The notes beneath the pieces were generated by a model. The model was given only the letters and a program-made list of their open reading frames with translations, did no database searches and had not been told where the DNA came from. Both the position numbers and the translations under genes were made by a program. This document shows positions 1 to 8,599 of a stretch of 64,000 bases of DNA, piece after piece. Within the stretch, counting starts at the first letter, position 1, and each line of letters starts with the position of its first letter. Source of the DNA: Pseudomonas rustica (GTDB lineage: Bacteria; Pseudomonadota; Gammaproteobacteria; Pseudomonadales; Pseudomonadaceae); NCBI RefSeq assembly GCF_018336155.1, contig NZ_JAGYHF010000010.1:186001-250000 (forward strand). Reading direction: 5' to 3'.

Positions 1-1166
1 TATCGAGTAATTGCACTCAGGATCGTGTGCGCAATCTTCACCCGTTCCGCATTCGGGTAGTTCTTGTTCGCGAGGATCACAATGCCGACATCCTTCGATG
101 GCACGAACGCCACGTACGCGCCGAAGCCTCCGGTTGCGCCGGTTTTGTTGTACAGCACGTTCTGCGGCTCGGGTTGCGCCGGGGTCAGCCAGTGCACTTT
201 GCGCGCCTGCAACGCCATCGGGTTCGAATTGCCGTTTTGCAGTTTTTCCAGACTGATCGGATAGGCGTAACGCTCCCAACCCAGACCCTGGGTCATGTCA
301 CCGACGGTGTAGTAACCGGTGTGCGTGGCGGCGACGGCTTGTTGCAGGGGCTGTTTCAGGCTGGCCGGTTTCAGGTTCGCTTCGACGTACCGCAGCAGGT
401 CGGCGGCGCTGGTTTTGATGCCGTAGGCTTCAGCGTCCAAGGCGCCGGGGCCAACACGCACCGGTTGGTCTGCGCTGTTGTAGCCTTGGGCGTAGAGGTT
501 GGCTTCGGACTCGGGCACGCTGAGGAATGTGTGCTGTAAACCGAGTTTTGGCAGCAGGATTTGGGTCATCGCCTGATCAAACGACTGACCGAGGCTCTTC
601 GCCGTCAGATAACCAAACAGTCCCAGACTTGGATTGGAATACAGGCGATGGCTGCCCGGTGGATACACCGGTTTCCACTGCTGGTAATAGCTGAGCATTT
701 TGTCCGCCGAATCGGCTTCAGCGGGGAACTGCAACGGCAGACCACCCGCGCTGTAAGTGCCCAGTTGCAGCACGCTGATGTTGTCGAATGCGCTGCCGTG
801 CAGCTCAGGCCACAGCGAGCTGGCCTTGCTCGACAGATCCAGTTTGCCCGTCGCCTGCGCATAACCGGCCAGCGTCGCAGTGAAGGTTTTGCTCACCGAA
901 CCGATTTCAAACAGAGTGTTTTCGCTGACCTTCAGCCCGCTGTCCTTGTTGGCGACGCCGTAGTTAAAGTAATGCGCTTGGCCATTAACAGTCAGGGCGA
1001 TGGCCAGGCCTGGAATGTTCTGCTGCTGCATCACCGGCGTAACGGCAGCGCTGACCAAGGCTTGCAGTTGTGCATCGGTTGGCGCAGCAGCCGAACAGGC
1101 AGCCGCGCCGAAGCAAAGTCCAAAAGCGCTGTAGGAAAAGAGTTTGCTCGGCATGATTGAACGCAT
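1..1166 (-). CDS. ampC: Class C beta-lactamase AmpC (3' end cut by the window edge)
   Basis: Periplasmic serine beta-lactamase that hydrolyses cephalosporins. About 388 codons are in the window, close to the usual 380-397 residues of Pseudomonas AmpC, so only the last few residues are missing. An N-terminal hydrophobic export signal ends near AACSAAA. The three class C motifs are visible: SVSK (nucleophile Ser), YSN followed by PSLG, and KTG in KTGATGGFGAY. The start is the ATG at 1166, preceded by GGAGAG. It is divergent from an AmpR-type regulator, the arrangement expected for inducible AmpC controlled by cell-wall muropeptides. Intact as far as visible. Confidence 0.93.
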   Translation of the reverse strand, partial: MRSIMPSKLFSYSAFGLCFGAAACSAAAPTDAQLQALVSAAVTPVMQQQNIPGLAIALTVNGQAHYFNYGVANKDSGLKVSENTLFEIGSVSKTFTATLAGYAQATGKLDLSSKASSLWPELHGSAFDNISVLQLGTYSAGGLPLQFPAEADSADKMLSYYQQWKPVYPPGSHRLYSNPSLGLFGYLTAKSLGQSFDQAMTQILLPKLGLQHTFLSVPESEANLYAQGYNSADQPVRVGPGALDAEAYGIKTSAADLLRYVEANLKPASLKQPLQQAVAATHTGYYTVGDMTQGLGWERYAYPISLEKLQNGNSNPMALQARKVHWLTPAQPEPQNVLYNKTGATGGFGAYVAFVPSKDVGIVILANKNYPNAERVKIAHTILSAITR

Positions 1167-1326
1167 AAATGAACCACTCTCCATGAGTGTTGATTATTCT
1201 ATCCCGCTACACTGCGGACGATTTCCCGTTCGGGCGGCTGATCAGCGCGGCCAATTTAGGCAGTCCGGCGCCAATCGACAAACGATGAAATCTCGCATGA
1301 GTCATTAGAAAAATTTGGGACTGGGC
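1167..1326. promoter_or_regulatory. ampC-ampR divergent control region
   Basis: 160 bp between the two divergent starts. On the minus strand TAGAAT (plus positions 1196-1201) is a good -10 hexamer for ampC with only a poor -35 (AAATCG) 17 bp upstream, as expected for a promoter that needs an activator. AmpR binding would be expected roughly between 1229 and 1310; the AT-rich stretch around 1288-1316, next to the ampR start, is a candidate. The operator itself is inferred from the gene pair, not recognised by a clear consensus. Confidence 0.4.
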
Positions 1327-2199
1327 ATGATTCGACCGCAATTGCCGCTGAACGCACTGCGCGCATTCGAAGCTTCGGCGCGCCATCTGAGCTTTACCCG
1401 CGCGGCGGTGGAGTTGTGTGTGACCCAGGCTGCCGTCAGCCATCAGGTCAAAAGCCTTGAGGCGCAACTCAACGTAACCCTGTTCAAACGCCTGCCCCGT
1501 GGGCTGATGCTGACCGGCGAGGGCGAAACGCTGTTGCCGGTCTTGAGCACGTCGTTTGATCACATCGCGCAAATTCTTGAACGCCTCGCCGACGGCCAGT
1601 ACCGCGAAATGTTGACCGTGGGCGCGGTCGGCACGTTCGCCGTGGGCTGGCTGTTGCCGAGGCTGGCGGACTTCCGGGCGAAACATCCGCTTATAGATTT
1701 ACGGCTGTCGACTAACAACAATCGCGTGGATGTCGCGGCGGAAGGGCTGGATTACGCGATCCGCTTCGGCGCGGGAGCGTGGCATGGCATCGAGGCGACA
1801 CGCTTGCTCGACGCGCCGCTGTCGGTGTTGTGCGTGCCCGAGATCGCCCGGCAACTGCACACACCTGCGGATTTGTTGCAGCAGATGTTGTTGCGTTCCT
1901 ATCGCACCGATGAATGGCCGGAATGGTTTCACGCGGCGGGCATGGCCACCCACGCAGCACCGCCGCAGAGCATCGTGTTCGACTCGTCGCTGGCGATGAT
2001 GGAAGCGGCGTTGCAGGGCAGTGGAGTGGCATTGGCGCCACCGCTGATGTTCGCCCGGCAACTGGCGGCGGAGGCGATTTGTCAGCCGTTCGCGATTGAA
2101 ATCACCACCGGCAGTTATTGGCTGACACGTTTGCAGTCACGCCCGGAAACGGCGGCGATGCTGGCGTTCAAATCATGGCTGCAACACGCGGCGGCCTGA
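1327..2199 (+). CDS. ampR: LysR-type regulator AmpR
   Basis: Transcription activator of ampC. 290 residues; the N-terminal winged HTH begins at once (LPLNALRAFEASARHLSFTR, then VTQAAVSHQVKSLE) and is nearly identical to the AmpR/GcvA subgroup. The effector domain follows, with VGAVGTF and WLLPRL, which match remembered P. aeruginosa AmpR closely. A TTG in frame at 1315 would add four residues, but ATG at 1327 gives the family's usual MVRP/MIRP start. Known AmpR binds 1,6-anhydro-muropeptides (activating) or UDP-MurNAc-pentapeptide (repressing). Divergent from ampC, which fixes the assignment. Confidence 0.92.
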   Translation: MIRPQLPLNALRAFEASARHLSFTRAAVELCVTQAAVSHQVKSLEAQLNVTLFKRLPRGLMLTGEGETLLPVLSTSFDHIAQILERLADGQYREMLTVGAVGTFAVGWLLPRLADFRAKHPLIDLRLSTNNNRVDVAAEGLDYAIRFGAGAWHGIEATRLLDAPLSVLCVPEIARQLHTPADLLQQMLLRSYRTDEWPEWFHAAGMATHAAPPQSIVFDSSLAMMEAALQGSGVALAPPLMFARQLAAEAICQPFAIEITTGSYWLTRLQSRPETAAMLAFKSWLQHAAA

Positions 2200-2209
2200 C
2201 ACAAATCCC

Positions 2210-2306
2210 CCGTGTGGGAGCGGGCTTGCTCGCGAAAGCGGTGTGTCATTCAGGTCGTCGGTGACTGACCCACCGCTTTCGCGAGCAAGCCCGCTCCCAC
2301 ACGGGA
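2210..2306. repeat. REP doublet, GTGGGAGCGGGCTTGCTCGCGAA family
   Basis: Two head-to-head copies of the palindromic REP consensus (arms about 2211-2246 and 2268-2306) around a 20-base spacer. It follows the ampR stop and could form a long hairpin in the transcript. Confidence 0.85.
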
Positions 2307-2418
2307 TCACCACAAGTCAGCTCCTCGCGCCGTTGGTCTGTTCGATAGCACCCGTCGTGCGCCACCGTTTCCAACGTGTACGACCCGGGCTTTCCGGGCC
2401 TCCTTGGTGAGGTGTGTC

Positions 2419-2649
2419 ATGGCTAACGATCTGCTGTTTCAGGGTGGTGTACTTCCAACCGATCCAACCCAACCGGTGCCCGGTACTGATGAGCCGACAC
2501 TCGGAGATCATGATTCACCGATGGGCATGCCACCAGGGCGCGATCCGCTGAGCGATGGCGACCGGCCTGACGACTGGAAGGATCCGGCTGCCGACGACGA
2601 TGTGCCGCCAGCGGATGAGCCAACGCCGTTGTCGGATGATCGCCGTTAA
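2419..2649 (+). CDS. Small acidic, Pro/Asp-rich hypothetical protein
   Basis: 76 residues, no recognised domain. The sequence is low-complexity and strongly acidic (many D, P, G; e.g. DPTQPVPGTDEP, DDWKDPAADDDVPPADEP), so it is predicted to be intrinsically disordered and soluble. The ATG at 2419 has GGTGAGGTGT just upstream. In style it resembles the two small proteins at 16416 and 16635. Function unknown; coding potential is supported by the Shine-Dalgarno site, the high-GC codon pattern and the clean stop before a REP cluster. Confidence 0.6.
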   Translation: MANDLLFQGGVLPTDPTQPVPGTDEPTLGDHDSPMGMPPGRDPLSDGDRPDDWKDPAADDDVPPADEPTPLSDDRR

Positions 2650-2669
2650 CTGATGGGGTGTTTGTCCCG

Positions 2670-2757
2670 GCCCCATCGCGAGCAAGCTTTGCTCCCACAA
2701 TGAACAGTTGCATCACCACTGACTTGTAGGAGCCGAGCTTGCTCGCGAAGGCGGCAT
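2670..2757. repeat. Two degenerate single REP units
   Basis: Single, diverged REP units at about 2673-2700 (CGCGAGCAAGCTTTGCTCCCACA) and 2725-2757 (GTAGGAGCCGAGCTTGCTCGCGAAGGCGG). The gap from 2650 to 3017 holds these and the next repeat and no gene. Confidence 0.7.
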
Positions 2758-2914
2758 CAGCCCCAACATCCATCAACGATCAAACCCAACAGTCCGCACC
2801 ATCACTCCTGCCGCTCACCCAACCCCACCCACGCCAGATACGTGAGCAGTACACCCGGCGCGAGAGGCGTTTGTGGCGATGTTGCGGGAGGAATTCACTT
2901 AGGCTTTTGATCTC

Positions 2915-2995
2915 CGTAGGAGCTGCCGAAGGCTGCGATCTTTTGACGTTGCCTGTAAAAAAGATCAAAAGATCGCAGCCTTCGGCAGCTCCTAC
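2915..2995. repeat. REP doublet, GTAGGAGCTGCCGAAGGCTGCGATC family
   Basis: Near-perfect inverted repeat: left arm from 2915 through the GATCTTTTG near 2945, right arm from about 2963 to 2995. It lies downstream of the minus-strand trhP stop and may also end that transcript. Confidence 0.85.
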
Positions 2996-3017
2996 AAGGG
3001 GGGCGTTTGCAGGGCTT

Positions 3018-4355
3018 TCAGGCCACCGCCAAATCCCGCATCAACAAGCCAAAGCGCAAATCCACCGCATCCGGAATCGGCAAATACACCGTGTGCCCAT
3101 CCCCCGGCGCCACCTCGATCGCGCCGCCCTGAGCGTTGTGCAACTCATGCAGATCAAAGTGAAAGTTGCCCTTTGGCGTCATCAATTCCAGATGATCACC
3201 GACCGCAAAGCGGTTCTTTACCTTGACCTCAGCCAGCCGATCACGCCGCTCCCCGGTCAATTCGCCGACAAACTGCTGACGCTCCGACACCGAGCTGCCG
3301 TGCAGATAATTCTGATACTCGTCATGCACATGCCGGCGCAGAAAACCTTCGGTGTACCCGCGCTGGGCCAGTGACTCCAGATCCGTCATCAAACTGCGAT
3401 CGAACTCGCGCCCGGCCACCGCATCATCAATTGCCCGGCGATACACCTGCGTGGTGCGCGCGCAATAGAAGTGCGATTTCGTCCGACCCTCGATTTTCAG
3501 CGAATGCACGCCCATGCGCGTCAACCGCTCGACATGCTGCACCGCGCGCAGATCCTTGGCGTTCATGATGTACGTGCCGTGCTCATCCTCGAACGCCGGC
3601 ATCAGTTCATCCGGGCGATTGGCCTCCTGCAACAGAAATACCTGATCGGTAGGCGCGCCAATACCAAGGGTGGGCTCGGGCTCAAAGGTCTGCACGATCT
3701 CGCCGAGCTGATTTTCCGTGGCTTGCTGCGCCGAGTATTTCCAGCGGCAGGCGTTGGTGCAGGAACCCTGATTGGCGTCGCGCTTATTCATATAGCCCGA
3801 CAACAGACAGCGCCCGGAATAAGCCATGCACAACGCACCGTGGACGAAAACCTCCAGCTCCATGTCCGGCACCTGCTCGCCAATCTCGCCGATCTCTTCC
3901 AGCGACAATTCCCGCGACAGAATGATCCGGCTCAGCCCCTGCTGCTGCCAGAACTCCACGCTCGCCCAGTTCACAGTGTTGGCCTGCACCGACAGGTGAA
4001 TCGGCATCTGTGGGAAGTGCCGACGCACCAACATGATCAGCCCCGGGTCGGACATGATCAGCGCATCCGGCGCCATCTCGATCACCGGCGCCAGATCCTT
4101 GAGGAAGGTTTTCAGTTTGGCGTTGTGCGGCGCGATGTTGACCACCACGTAGAAGCGCTTGCCCTGCGCCTGCGCCTCACGAATGCCCAGCGCCAGATTG
4201 GCGTGATCGAACTCGTTGTTGCGCACGCGCAGGCTGTAACGCGGCTGGCCGGCATACACTGCATCGGCACCGTAGGCGAAGGCGTAACGCATGTTTTTCA
4301 GGGTGCCGGCGGGAGCCAGCAACTCGGGCGCGGCGAGGGGCAGGGTAGGCGTCAT
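3018..4355 (-). CDS. trhP: tRNA 5-hydroxyuridine modification protein TrhP (peptidase U32 family, YegQ)
   Basis: Member of the U32 family that, in E. coli, supports prephenate-dependent 5-hydroxylation of U34 in tRNAs. 445 residues, against about 453 for E. coli YegQ and about 650 for the related RlhA, so the TrhP assignment follows from length and identity. Visible signatures: PELLAPAGTLKNMRYAFAYG at the N-terminus, the U32 block around VFVHGALCMAYSGRC, and the Cys set C-x6-C...C-x3-C (SGRC, GSCTNAC) thought to hold an Fe-S cluster in this family. The start ATG at 4355 is the only sensible one. Single gene. Confidence 0.9.
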   Translation of the reverse strand: MTPTLPLAAPELLAPAGTLKNMRYAFAYGADAVYAGQPRYSLRVRNNEFDHANLALGIREAQAQGKRFYVVVNIAPHNAKLKTFLKDLAPVIEMAPDALIMSDPGLIMLVRRHFPQMPIHLSVQANTVNWASVEFWQQQGLSRIILSRELSLEEIGEIGEQVPDMELEVFVHGALCMAYSGRCLLSGYMNKRDANQGSCTNACRWKYSAQQATENQLGEIVQTFEPEPTLGIGAPTDQVFLLQEANRPDELMPAFEDEHGTYIMNAKDLRAVQHVERLTRMGVHSLKIEGRTKSHFYCARTTQVYRRAIDDAVAGREFDRSLMTDLESLAQRGYTEGFLRRHVHDEYQNYLHGSSVSERQQFVGELTGERRDRLAEVKVKNRFAVGDHLELMTPKGNFHFDLHELHNAQGGAIEVAPGDGHTVYLPIPDAVDLRFGLLMRDLAVA

Positions 4356-4548
4356 GGCAAGGTCGGTCGCAAAAGCCCGGCAGGGTAGTGCAGACGTCGG
4401 TGCGGGTTATTGATCTGCGTCTACATTTGTGCGGCCGACGGCTCCGGCCAATCCCCAACTATGCTCAATAAATAAAGATGGCACTCGCGCGCGCGCCGGC
4501 TGACTAAGCATCGGGGCGTGCATGGCGCCTGACTGACATGGACCGGAC

Positions 4549-5610
4549 ATGAACGCAAAAAGTCTTCAATTCAAATCGCTGACAGTGCTGCTGCTGTTGG
4601 TCACCGTGGCCTTTATCTGGATTCTGTTGCCGTTCTACGGCGCGGTGTTCTGGGCGGTGATTCTCGGGATTCTGTTTGCGCCGATGCAGCGCCGCATACA
4701 GGCAAAATTCGGCTGGCAGCGCAACTTCACGTCGCTGTGTACGCTGAGTATCTGTCTGGTGATCGCAATTTTGCCGGTGATCATTCTCAGCGTGTTGCTG
4801 GTACAGGAAGGCGCGACGGTCTACAAAAACATCGAAAGTGGCGAGTTGGACATCGCCGCGTATCTGGCGCAGTTCAAACACAGTTTGCCGCCGTACTTTC
4901 AACATTTGCTCGATCGCTTCGGCATGGGCGAGCTCAACGGTTTGCGCGAGAAAATCGTCAAAGCGGCGATGCAGGGCAGCCAGGTACTGGCCAGTCAGGC
5001 CTTCAGTTTTGGCCAGGGCACGTTCGAGTTTGTGGTGAGTTTTTTCATCATGCTGTACTTGCTGTTCTTTTTCCTGCGCGACGGTGCCGAACTGGTGCGC
5101 AAAGTGCGCATCGCCGTGCCGCTGGAGGAAAACCACAAACGTCGCTTGCAGCTGAAATTCAACCGCGTGGTGCGGGCGACGGTGAAGGGCAACCTGGTGG
5201 TGGCGATCACGCAGGGCGCGTTGGGCGGGGCGATTTTCTGGTTTCTCGATATCCCCAGCGCGTTGCTGTGGGCGGTGTTGATGGCGTTTCTGTCGCTGTT
5301 GCCGGCGGTGGGCGCGGGGATTGTCTGGGCGCCAGTGGCGGTTTACTTCCTGCTCAGCGGGATGATCTGGCAAGGCGTAGTGCTGGGTTTGTTCGGGGTG
5401 TTTGTGATCGGTCTGGTGGATAACGTGTTGCGACCGATTCTGGTCGGCAAGGACACACGCATGCCCGATTACATGATTCTGATCTCGACCCTTGGCGGTC
5501 TGGCCGTGTTTGGCCTCAATGGTTTCGTGATCGGTCCGTTGATCGCTGCGCTGTTTATGTCGAGCTGGGCGCTGTTCATTGAGACCAAGCCGAAAGTTCA
5601 GTTGCCTTAA
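4549..5610 (+). CDS. AI-2E family transporter / PerM-type permease
   Basis: 353-residue integral membrane protein. About seven to eight hydrophobic segments are visible: two near the N-terminus (residues 10-50), one near 65-90, then after a soluble stretch (about 95-150) the remaining segments from 160 to 340. The family (PF01594) includes the autoinducer-2 exporter TqsA and Na+/H+ antiporter-like members; substrate cannot be told here. The C-terminal family motifs around DNVLRPILVG and GLNGFVIGPL are present. The stop overlaps by a few bases with the convergent small gene that follows. Confidence 0.85.
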   Translation: MNAKSLQFKSLTVLLLLVTVAFIWILLPFYGAVFWAVILGILFAPMQRRIQAKFGWQRNFTSLCTLSICLVIAILPVIILSVLLVQEGATVYKNIESGELDIAAYLAQFKHSLPPYFQHLLDRFGMGELNGLREKIVKAAMQGSQVLASQAFSFGQGTFEFVVSFFIMLYLLFFFLRDGAELVRKVRIAVPLEENHKRRLQLKFNRVVRATVKGNLVVAITQGALGGAIFWFLDIPSALLWAVLMAFLSLLPAVGAGIVWAPVAVYFLLSGMIWQGVVLGLFGVFVIGLVDNVLRPILVGKDTRMPDYMILISTLGGLAVFGLNGFVIGPLIAALFMSSWALFIETKPKVQLP

Positions 5611-5789
5611 GCGTGGAACGGCGCGCTGGCGAGTTTCTCAGCCTGCGCCTGAGCGGCTGGCAATGAAGCGAGCGGGCCGCTGATCGGTTCGCCGTTGCGC
5701 ATCAGGTACCAGCAGGCAAGCAAACCCGACGCTCTGAGCGAGGCGGGAACGGCGCTGCCGATAACGGACATGATTTGAACCTGAGCCAT
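5607..5789 (-). CDS. Small hypothetical protein (60 aa)
   Basis: 60 residues starting MAQVQIMSVIGSAVP; no known domain. The ATG at 5789 is preceded by a strong GGAGGT at ideal distance on the minus strand, which favours it over an in-frame start 18 bases further upstream. The moderately hydrophobic N-terminus is followed by an Ala/Gln-rich C-terminus. It converges on the permease gene with a 4-base overlap of stops. Function unknown. Confidence 0.55.
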   Translation of the reverse strand: MAQVQIMSVIGSAVPASLRASGLLACWYLMRNGEPISGPLASLPAAQAQAEKLASAPFHA

Positions 5790-5892
5790 GACAAGTACCT
5801 CCATCAATCTGTGGAGCTACCTTAGGGACTCGACGGTTTAACGGACAATCAACGTTTTCGATAGTGGTCATTGACGCCAATGAGGTTTGGCG

Positions 5893-6087
5893 TCAGTCCA
5901 CCACTTGATCGAGCATGTGCATGACTTCGCGCTCGTTGAGCAGGCCCTTGTGCACCAGATTCTCTGCCAGTAACGAGAGGAACTTGGCGCAGCGGTGACC
6001 TTCCAGGTGCTTGAGTTCGGTGAGGGTGTTGTACACCTTGCCCGAGGTGCATAAACCGACAATGCGGTGAGGGTTCTGTGTTGGCAT
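5893..6087 (-). CDS. Small conserved-type hypothetical protein (64 aa)
   Basis: 64 residues starting MPTQNPHRIVG, no signal peptide, mixed charge, ending LDQVVD. An AAGGA-like site precedes the ATG at 6087. I recall similar short proteins in other Pseudomonas, but no function. The C-terminal half (KFLSLLAENLVHKGLLNE...) looks helical and could mediate protein-protein contact. Adjacent to another small minus-strand gene but separated by about 100 bp. Confidence 0.6.
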   Translation of the reverse strand: MPTQNPHRIVGLCTSGKVYNTLTELKHLEGHRCAKFLSLLAENLVHKGLLNEREVMHMLDQVVD

Positions 6088-6276
6088 GGCTCGTCCTTGT
6101 TTTTATCAACCTGTTGTTTACGGACGGATTCAGCTTGCGGTTCCGTCATGACAAAAAGATGACCGTTGTGTGTTCAGCTTCAACGATTCCTGATTGATCA
6201 TGACGACTTTAGCCTTTGAAACTGTCCTCACAGCGACCTTGACGAGATTTTTTCAGACGATGGCCGACAAACGGTC

Positions 6277-6308
6277 AAAAAAAAGCCCCGCTTGAATAGC
6301 GGGGCTTT
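6277..6308 (-). terminator. Rho-independent terminator of the PVYVQQ-repeat protein gene
   Basis: Read on the minus strand: AAAGCCCCGC, loop, GCGGGGCTTT followed by a run of Ts, directly after the stop of the gene at 6312-6665. Confidence 0.85.
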
Positions 6309-6311
6309 GGT

Positions 6312-6665
6312 TTACCAGTGACCGTAATGCGGAGGATACGGACGACCGTAATAGCCGCGTGGTGGCCCGTAATACACCGGGGCCGGCACGTAAACCGGTT
6401 GTTGCACATAAACCGGCGCCGGTTGGTAGTAGACCGGTGGCGGCGGTTGTTGCACATACACCGGAGGCGGTGCGGCATACACCGGCGCTTGCTGCACGTA
6501 CACCGGACGGTTCTGGTTGATAAGCGCCGAGCCAATGATGGCCGAGCCAACGATTGCGCCAAACACCGCAGGGCCTTGCCAGTAATTGCCACCGTGGGCT
6601 TGCGCTTGCCCCGTAACAGCAAAAGCACCGATCAACAGGGCCACTATGGGGAGTTTACGAATCAT
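6312..6665 (-). CDS. Exported Pro/Tyr/Val-repeat protein
   Basis: 117 residues. A clear signal peptide (MIRKLPIVALLIGAFAVTG, cleavage near AQA-HG) is followed by a glycine-zipper-like segment (GAIVGSAIIGSALI) and then imperfect repeats built on PVYVQQ, PPPVYYQP and APVYV, ending GRPYPPHYGHW. The repeats suggest a flexible envelope or surface protein; no enzymatic domain. The ATG at 6665 has GAGGAA at good spacing, preferred over an upstream in-frame start that would add seven residues ahead of the signal peptide. It has its own terminator, so it is probably monocistronic. Confidence 0.75.
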   Translation of the reverse strand: MIRKLPIVALLIGAFAVTGQAQAHGGNYWQGPAVFGAIVGSAIIGSALINQNRPVYVQQAPVYAAPPPVYVQQPPPPVYYQPAPVYVQQPVYVPAPVYYGPPRGYYGRPYPPHYGHW

Positions 6666-6922
6666 GATAATTCCTCGGTTCTTCAACCCGTCGTCCAGGC
6701 CTGCAATAGGCTCATGAACGTCACGGGGATACTTCTAAGACAGCGAAATTCTGAAATTCAGCACAGCCGCCAGGTAAATTTTGTGTAAGGTCTGTACCGG
6801 TTTCTTTACCGGGCATTCGACCCTTGTGGCGAAGCCTGTGCAGACACGTCGATATGATCGAACAGACCCGATGGAATGGCTAATCCCGTCCATCCGAAAG
6901 TGCGTTTAGAAGGAGAAGTTTC

Positions 6923-7741
6923 ATGCAGATGAACCCGAACAAAGACACCCAACTGTGCATGTCCCTGTCCGGGCGCCCCGGCAACTTCGGTCTGCGGTTT
7001 CACAACCACTTGTATGAGCAGTTAGGCCTGAATTTCTATTACAAGGCGTTCAGCAGCCAGGATCTGACCGGCGCTGTCGGCGGCATTCGTGCCTTGGGCA
7101 TCCGTGGTTGCGGCGTGTCAATGCCGTTCAAGGAAGCCTGCATTGCGCTGGTCGATGAGCTGGATGCGTCGGCGGCGGCGATTCAGTCGATCAACACCAT
7201 CGTCAACACCGCCGGGCATCTCAAGGCTTACAACACCGATTACATCGCCGTGGCGCAATTGCTGGAAACCCACGCCGTGCCGAAAGAATCGACATTCGCC
7301 CTGCGCGGCAGCGGCGGCATGGCCAAAGCGGTGGCCAGTGCCCTGCGCGATGGTGGATACAAAAACGGTCTGATCGTGGCCCGTAATGAACGCGCCGGAC
7401 GTGCGCTGGCGGACTCGCTCGGTTATCGCTGGCAGGCAGAATTGGGCGATGAACGGCCTCAGATGCTGATCAACGTGACGCCGGTGGGCATGGACGGCGG
7501 GCCGGAGGCGGGGCAACTGGCGTTTGAGCCTGAGGTGATCAAAGCGGCGCAGACGGTGTTTGATGTGGTGGCGATTCCGTCGGAGACGCCGTTGATCGTG
7601 CGTGGTCGCGCGGAGGGTAAGCGGGTGATTACCGGGTTGGAAGTGATCGCGATTCAGGCGCTGGAGCAGTTTGTGCTGTACACCGGGGTGCGGCCGAATG
7701 AGGAGCAGTTTGCGGCGGCGGTGGCGTTTGCGCGTAGCTGA
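6923..7741 (+). CDS. Shikimate dehydrogenase-like oxidoreductase (AroE/SdhL family)
   Basis: 272 residues of the AroE superfamily, NAD(P)-dependent reduction of 3-dehydroshikimate or a related quinate/amino-shikimate substrate. The substrate domain carries the catalytic Lys in VSMPFKE and Asp in YNTDY; the nucleotide fold has GSGGMAKA near residue 130. The N-terminal signature is SGRPGNFGLRFHN rather than the canonical GxPixHSxSP, placing it in the SdhL/HI0607-like branch rather than the housekeeping aroE. GAAGGAGAAG precedes the ATG. Monocistronic; true substrate unknown. Confidence 0.8.
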   Translation: MQMNPNKDTQLCMSLSGRPGNFGLRFHNHLYEQLGLNFYYKAFSSQDLTGAVGGIRALGIRGCGVSMPFKEACIALVDELDASAAAIQSINTIVNTAGHLKAYNTDYIAVAQLLETHAVPKESTFALRGSGGMAKAVASALRDGGYKNGLIVARNERAGRALADSLGYRWQAELGDERPQMLINVTPVGMDGGPEAGQLAFEPEVIKAAQTVFDVVAIPSETPLIVRGRAEGKRVITGLEVIAIQALEQFVLYTGVRPNEEQFAAAVAFARS

Positions 7742-7765
7742 CCGGGTTTGATAGTGGCTGGGCGG

Positions 7766-7872
7766 GCCTCTTCGCGAGCAGGCTCGCTCCCACATTTGAT
7801 TCTCGTCATGCCGGGATCCTGTGTTCACTGAAGATCCCCTGTGGGAGCGGGCTTGCTCGCGAATGCCGCGAC
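7766..7872. repeat. Two single REP units, inverted relative to each other
   Basis: TTCGCGAGCAGGCTCGCTCCCAC near 7769-7795 and GTGGGAGCGGGCTTGCTCGCGAA near 7840-7863, with about 45 bases between. They occupy most of the space between the AroE-like gene and the cupin gene. Confidence 0.75.
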
Positions 7873-7943
7873 GCGGTGTCAGATCCTGTTTGCCTATACT
7901 CCCTCCTCAGCAAACACAGATAAAAACCATGACCGAGGCCCCC

Positions 7944-8462
7944 ATGCATCCGCCCATCCTCAACCTGCATCAGGTCGAACTCGAACCCTTGCCCGAAGCC
8001 CTCGCCCCTGAAGGCGAAACCGCGGGCCGCTATCAGCAACGCATGGCGCGGGTCGGTCAGCAGCTTGGCTCACAGAAACTCGGCTATCGCCTCTACGCCT
8101 TGCCACCCGGCATGCGCGGCAGTCCGTTTCACAGCCATCGGGTCAACGAGGAAATGTTCTACGTGGTGGCCGGGGAGGGCGAGGTGCGCCTTGGTGCCGA
8201 GCGCTTTCCGATTCGCCAGGGTGATGTGATTGCCTGTCCACCGGGTGGGCCGGAGAAGGCGCATCAGATCATCAATACCAGTCAGGCTGAATTGCGTTAT
8301 CTGGCGGTGAGCACCCAGCAGCAGCCGGAGATCTGTGAGTATCCGGATTCGAATAAATACGCGGTGATGGATAACTTTGCGGTCGATGCCGAGGGCAATG
8401 CCTCAGGTTTCGTCGCCGTGGCGCGGCAGGCGGATGGCGTGGATTACTGGGACGGCGAATAG
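7944..8462 (+). CDS. Cupin domain-containing protein
   Basis: 172 residues. A single conserved cupin barrel with the metal-site motif 1 G-x5-HSH-x4-E (GMRGSPFHSHRVNEEMF) followed by GEGEVRLG, and motif 2 around PPGGPEKAHQI. The family binds Fe, Mn or Ni and includes sugar isomerases and small dioxygenases; no specific activity can be assigned. ATG at 7944 with GAGG five bases upstream is preferred; an in-frame ATG at 7929 would add five residues and is possible. Starts further upstream lie in REP DNA and are unlikely. Confidence 0.8.
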   Translation: MHPPILNLHQVELEPLPEALAPEGETAGRYQQRMARVGQQLGSQKLGYRLYALPPGMRGSPFHSHRVNEEMFYVVAGEGEVRLGAERFPIRQGDVIACPPGGPEKAHQIINTSQAELRYLAVSTQQQPEICEYPDSNKYAVMDNFAVDAEGNASGFVAVARQADGVDYWDGE

Positions 8463-8492
8463 CCCACAGATCCTGAATTGGATGACTAATCC

Positions 8493-8584
8493 TCTGTGGG
8501 AGCGGGCTTGCTCGCGAATGCGCTGGATCAGTCAAATCACCTTTGAATGACACACCGCATTCGCGAGCAAGCCCGCTCCCACAG
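8493..8584. repeat. REP doublet, GTGGGAGCGGGCTTGCTCGCGAA family
   Basis: Two inverted copies around a short spacer, lying between the convergent cupin gene and the yceH-like gene; it may serve both transcripts as a terminator-like hairpin. Confidence 0.85.
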
Positions 8585-8599
8585 TTTGATCTGCGTTGG

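Noticed and set aside
7821..7943. N-terminal extension of the cupin protein
   Set aside because: The sequence is a REP unit (translated as LWERACSRMPRRG), a common false extension.
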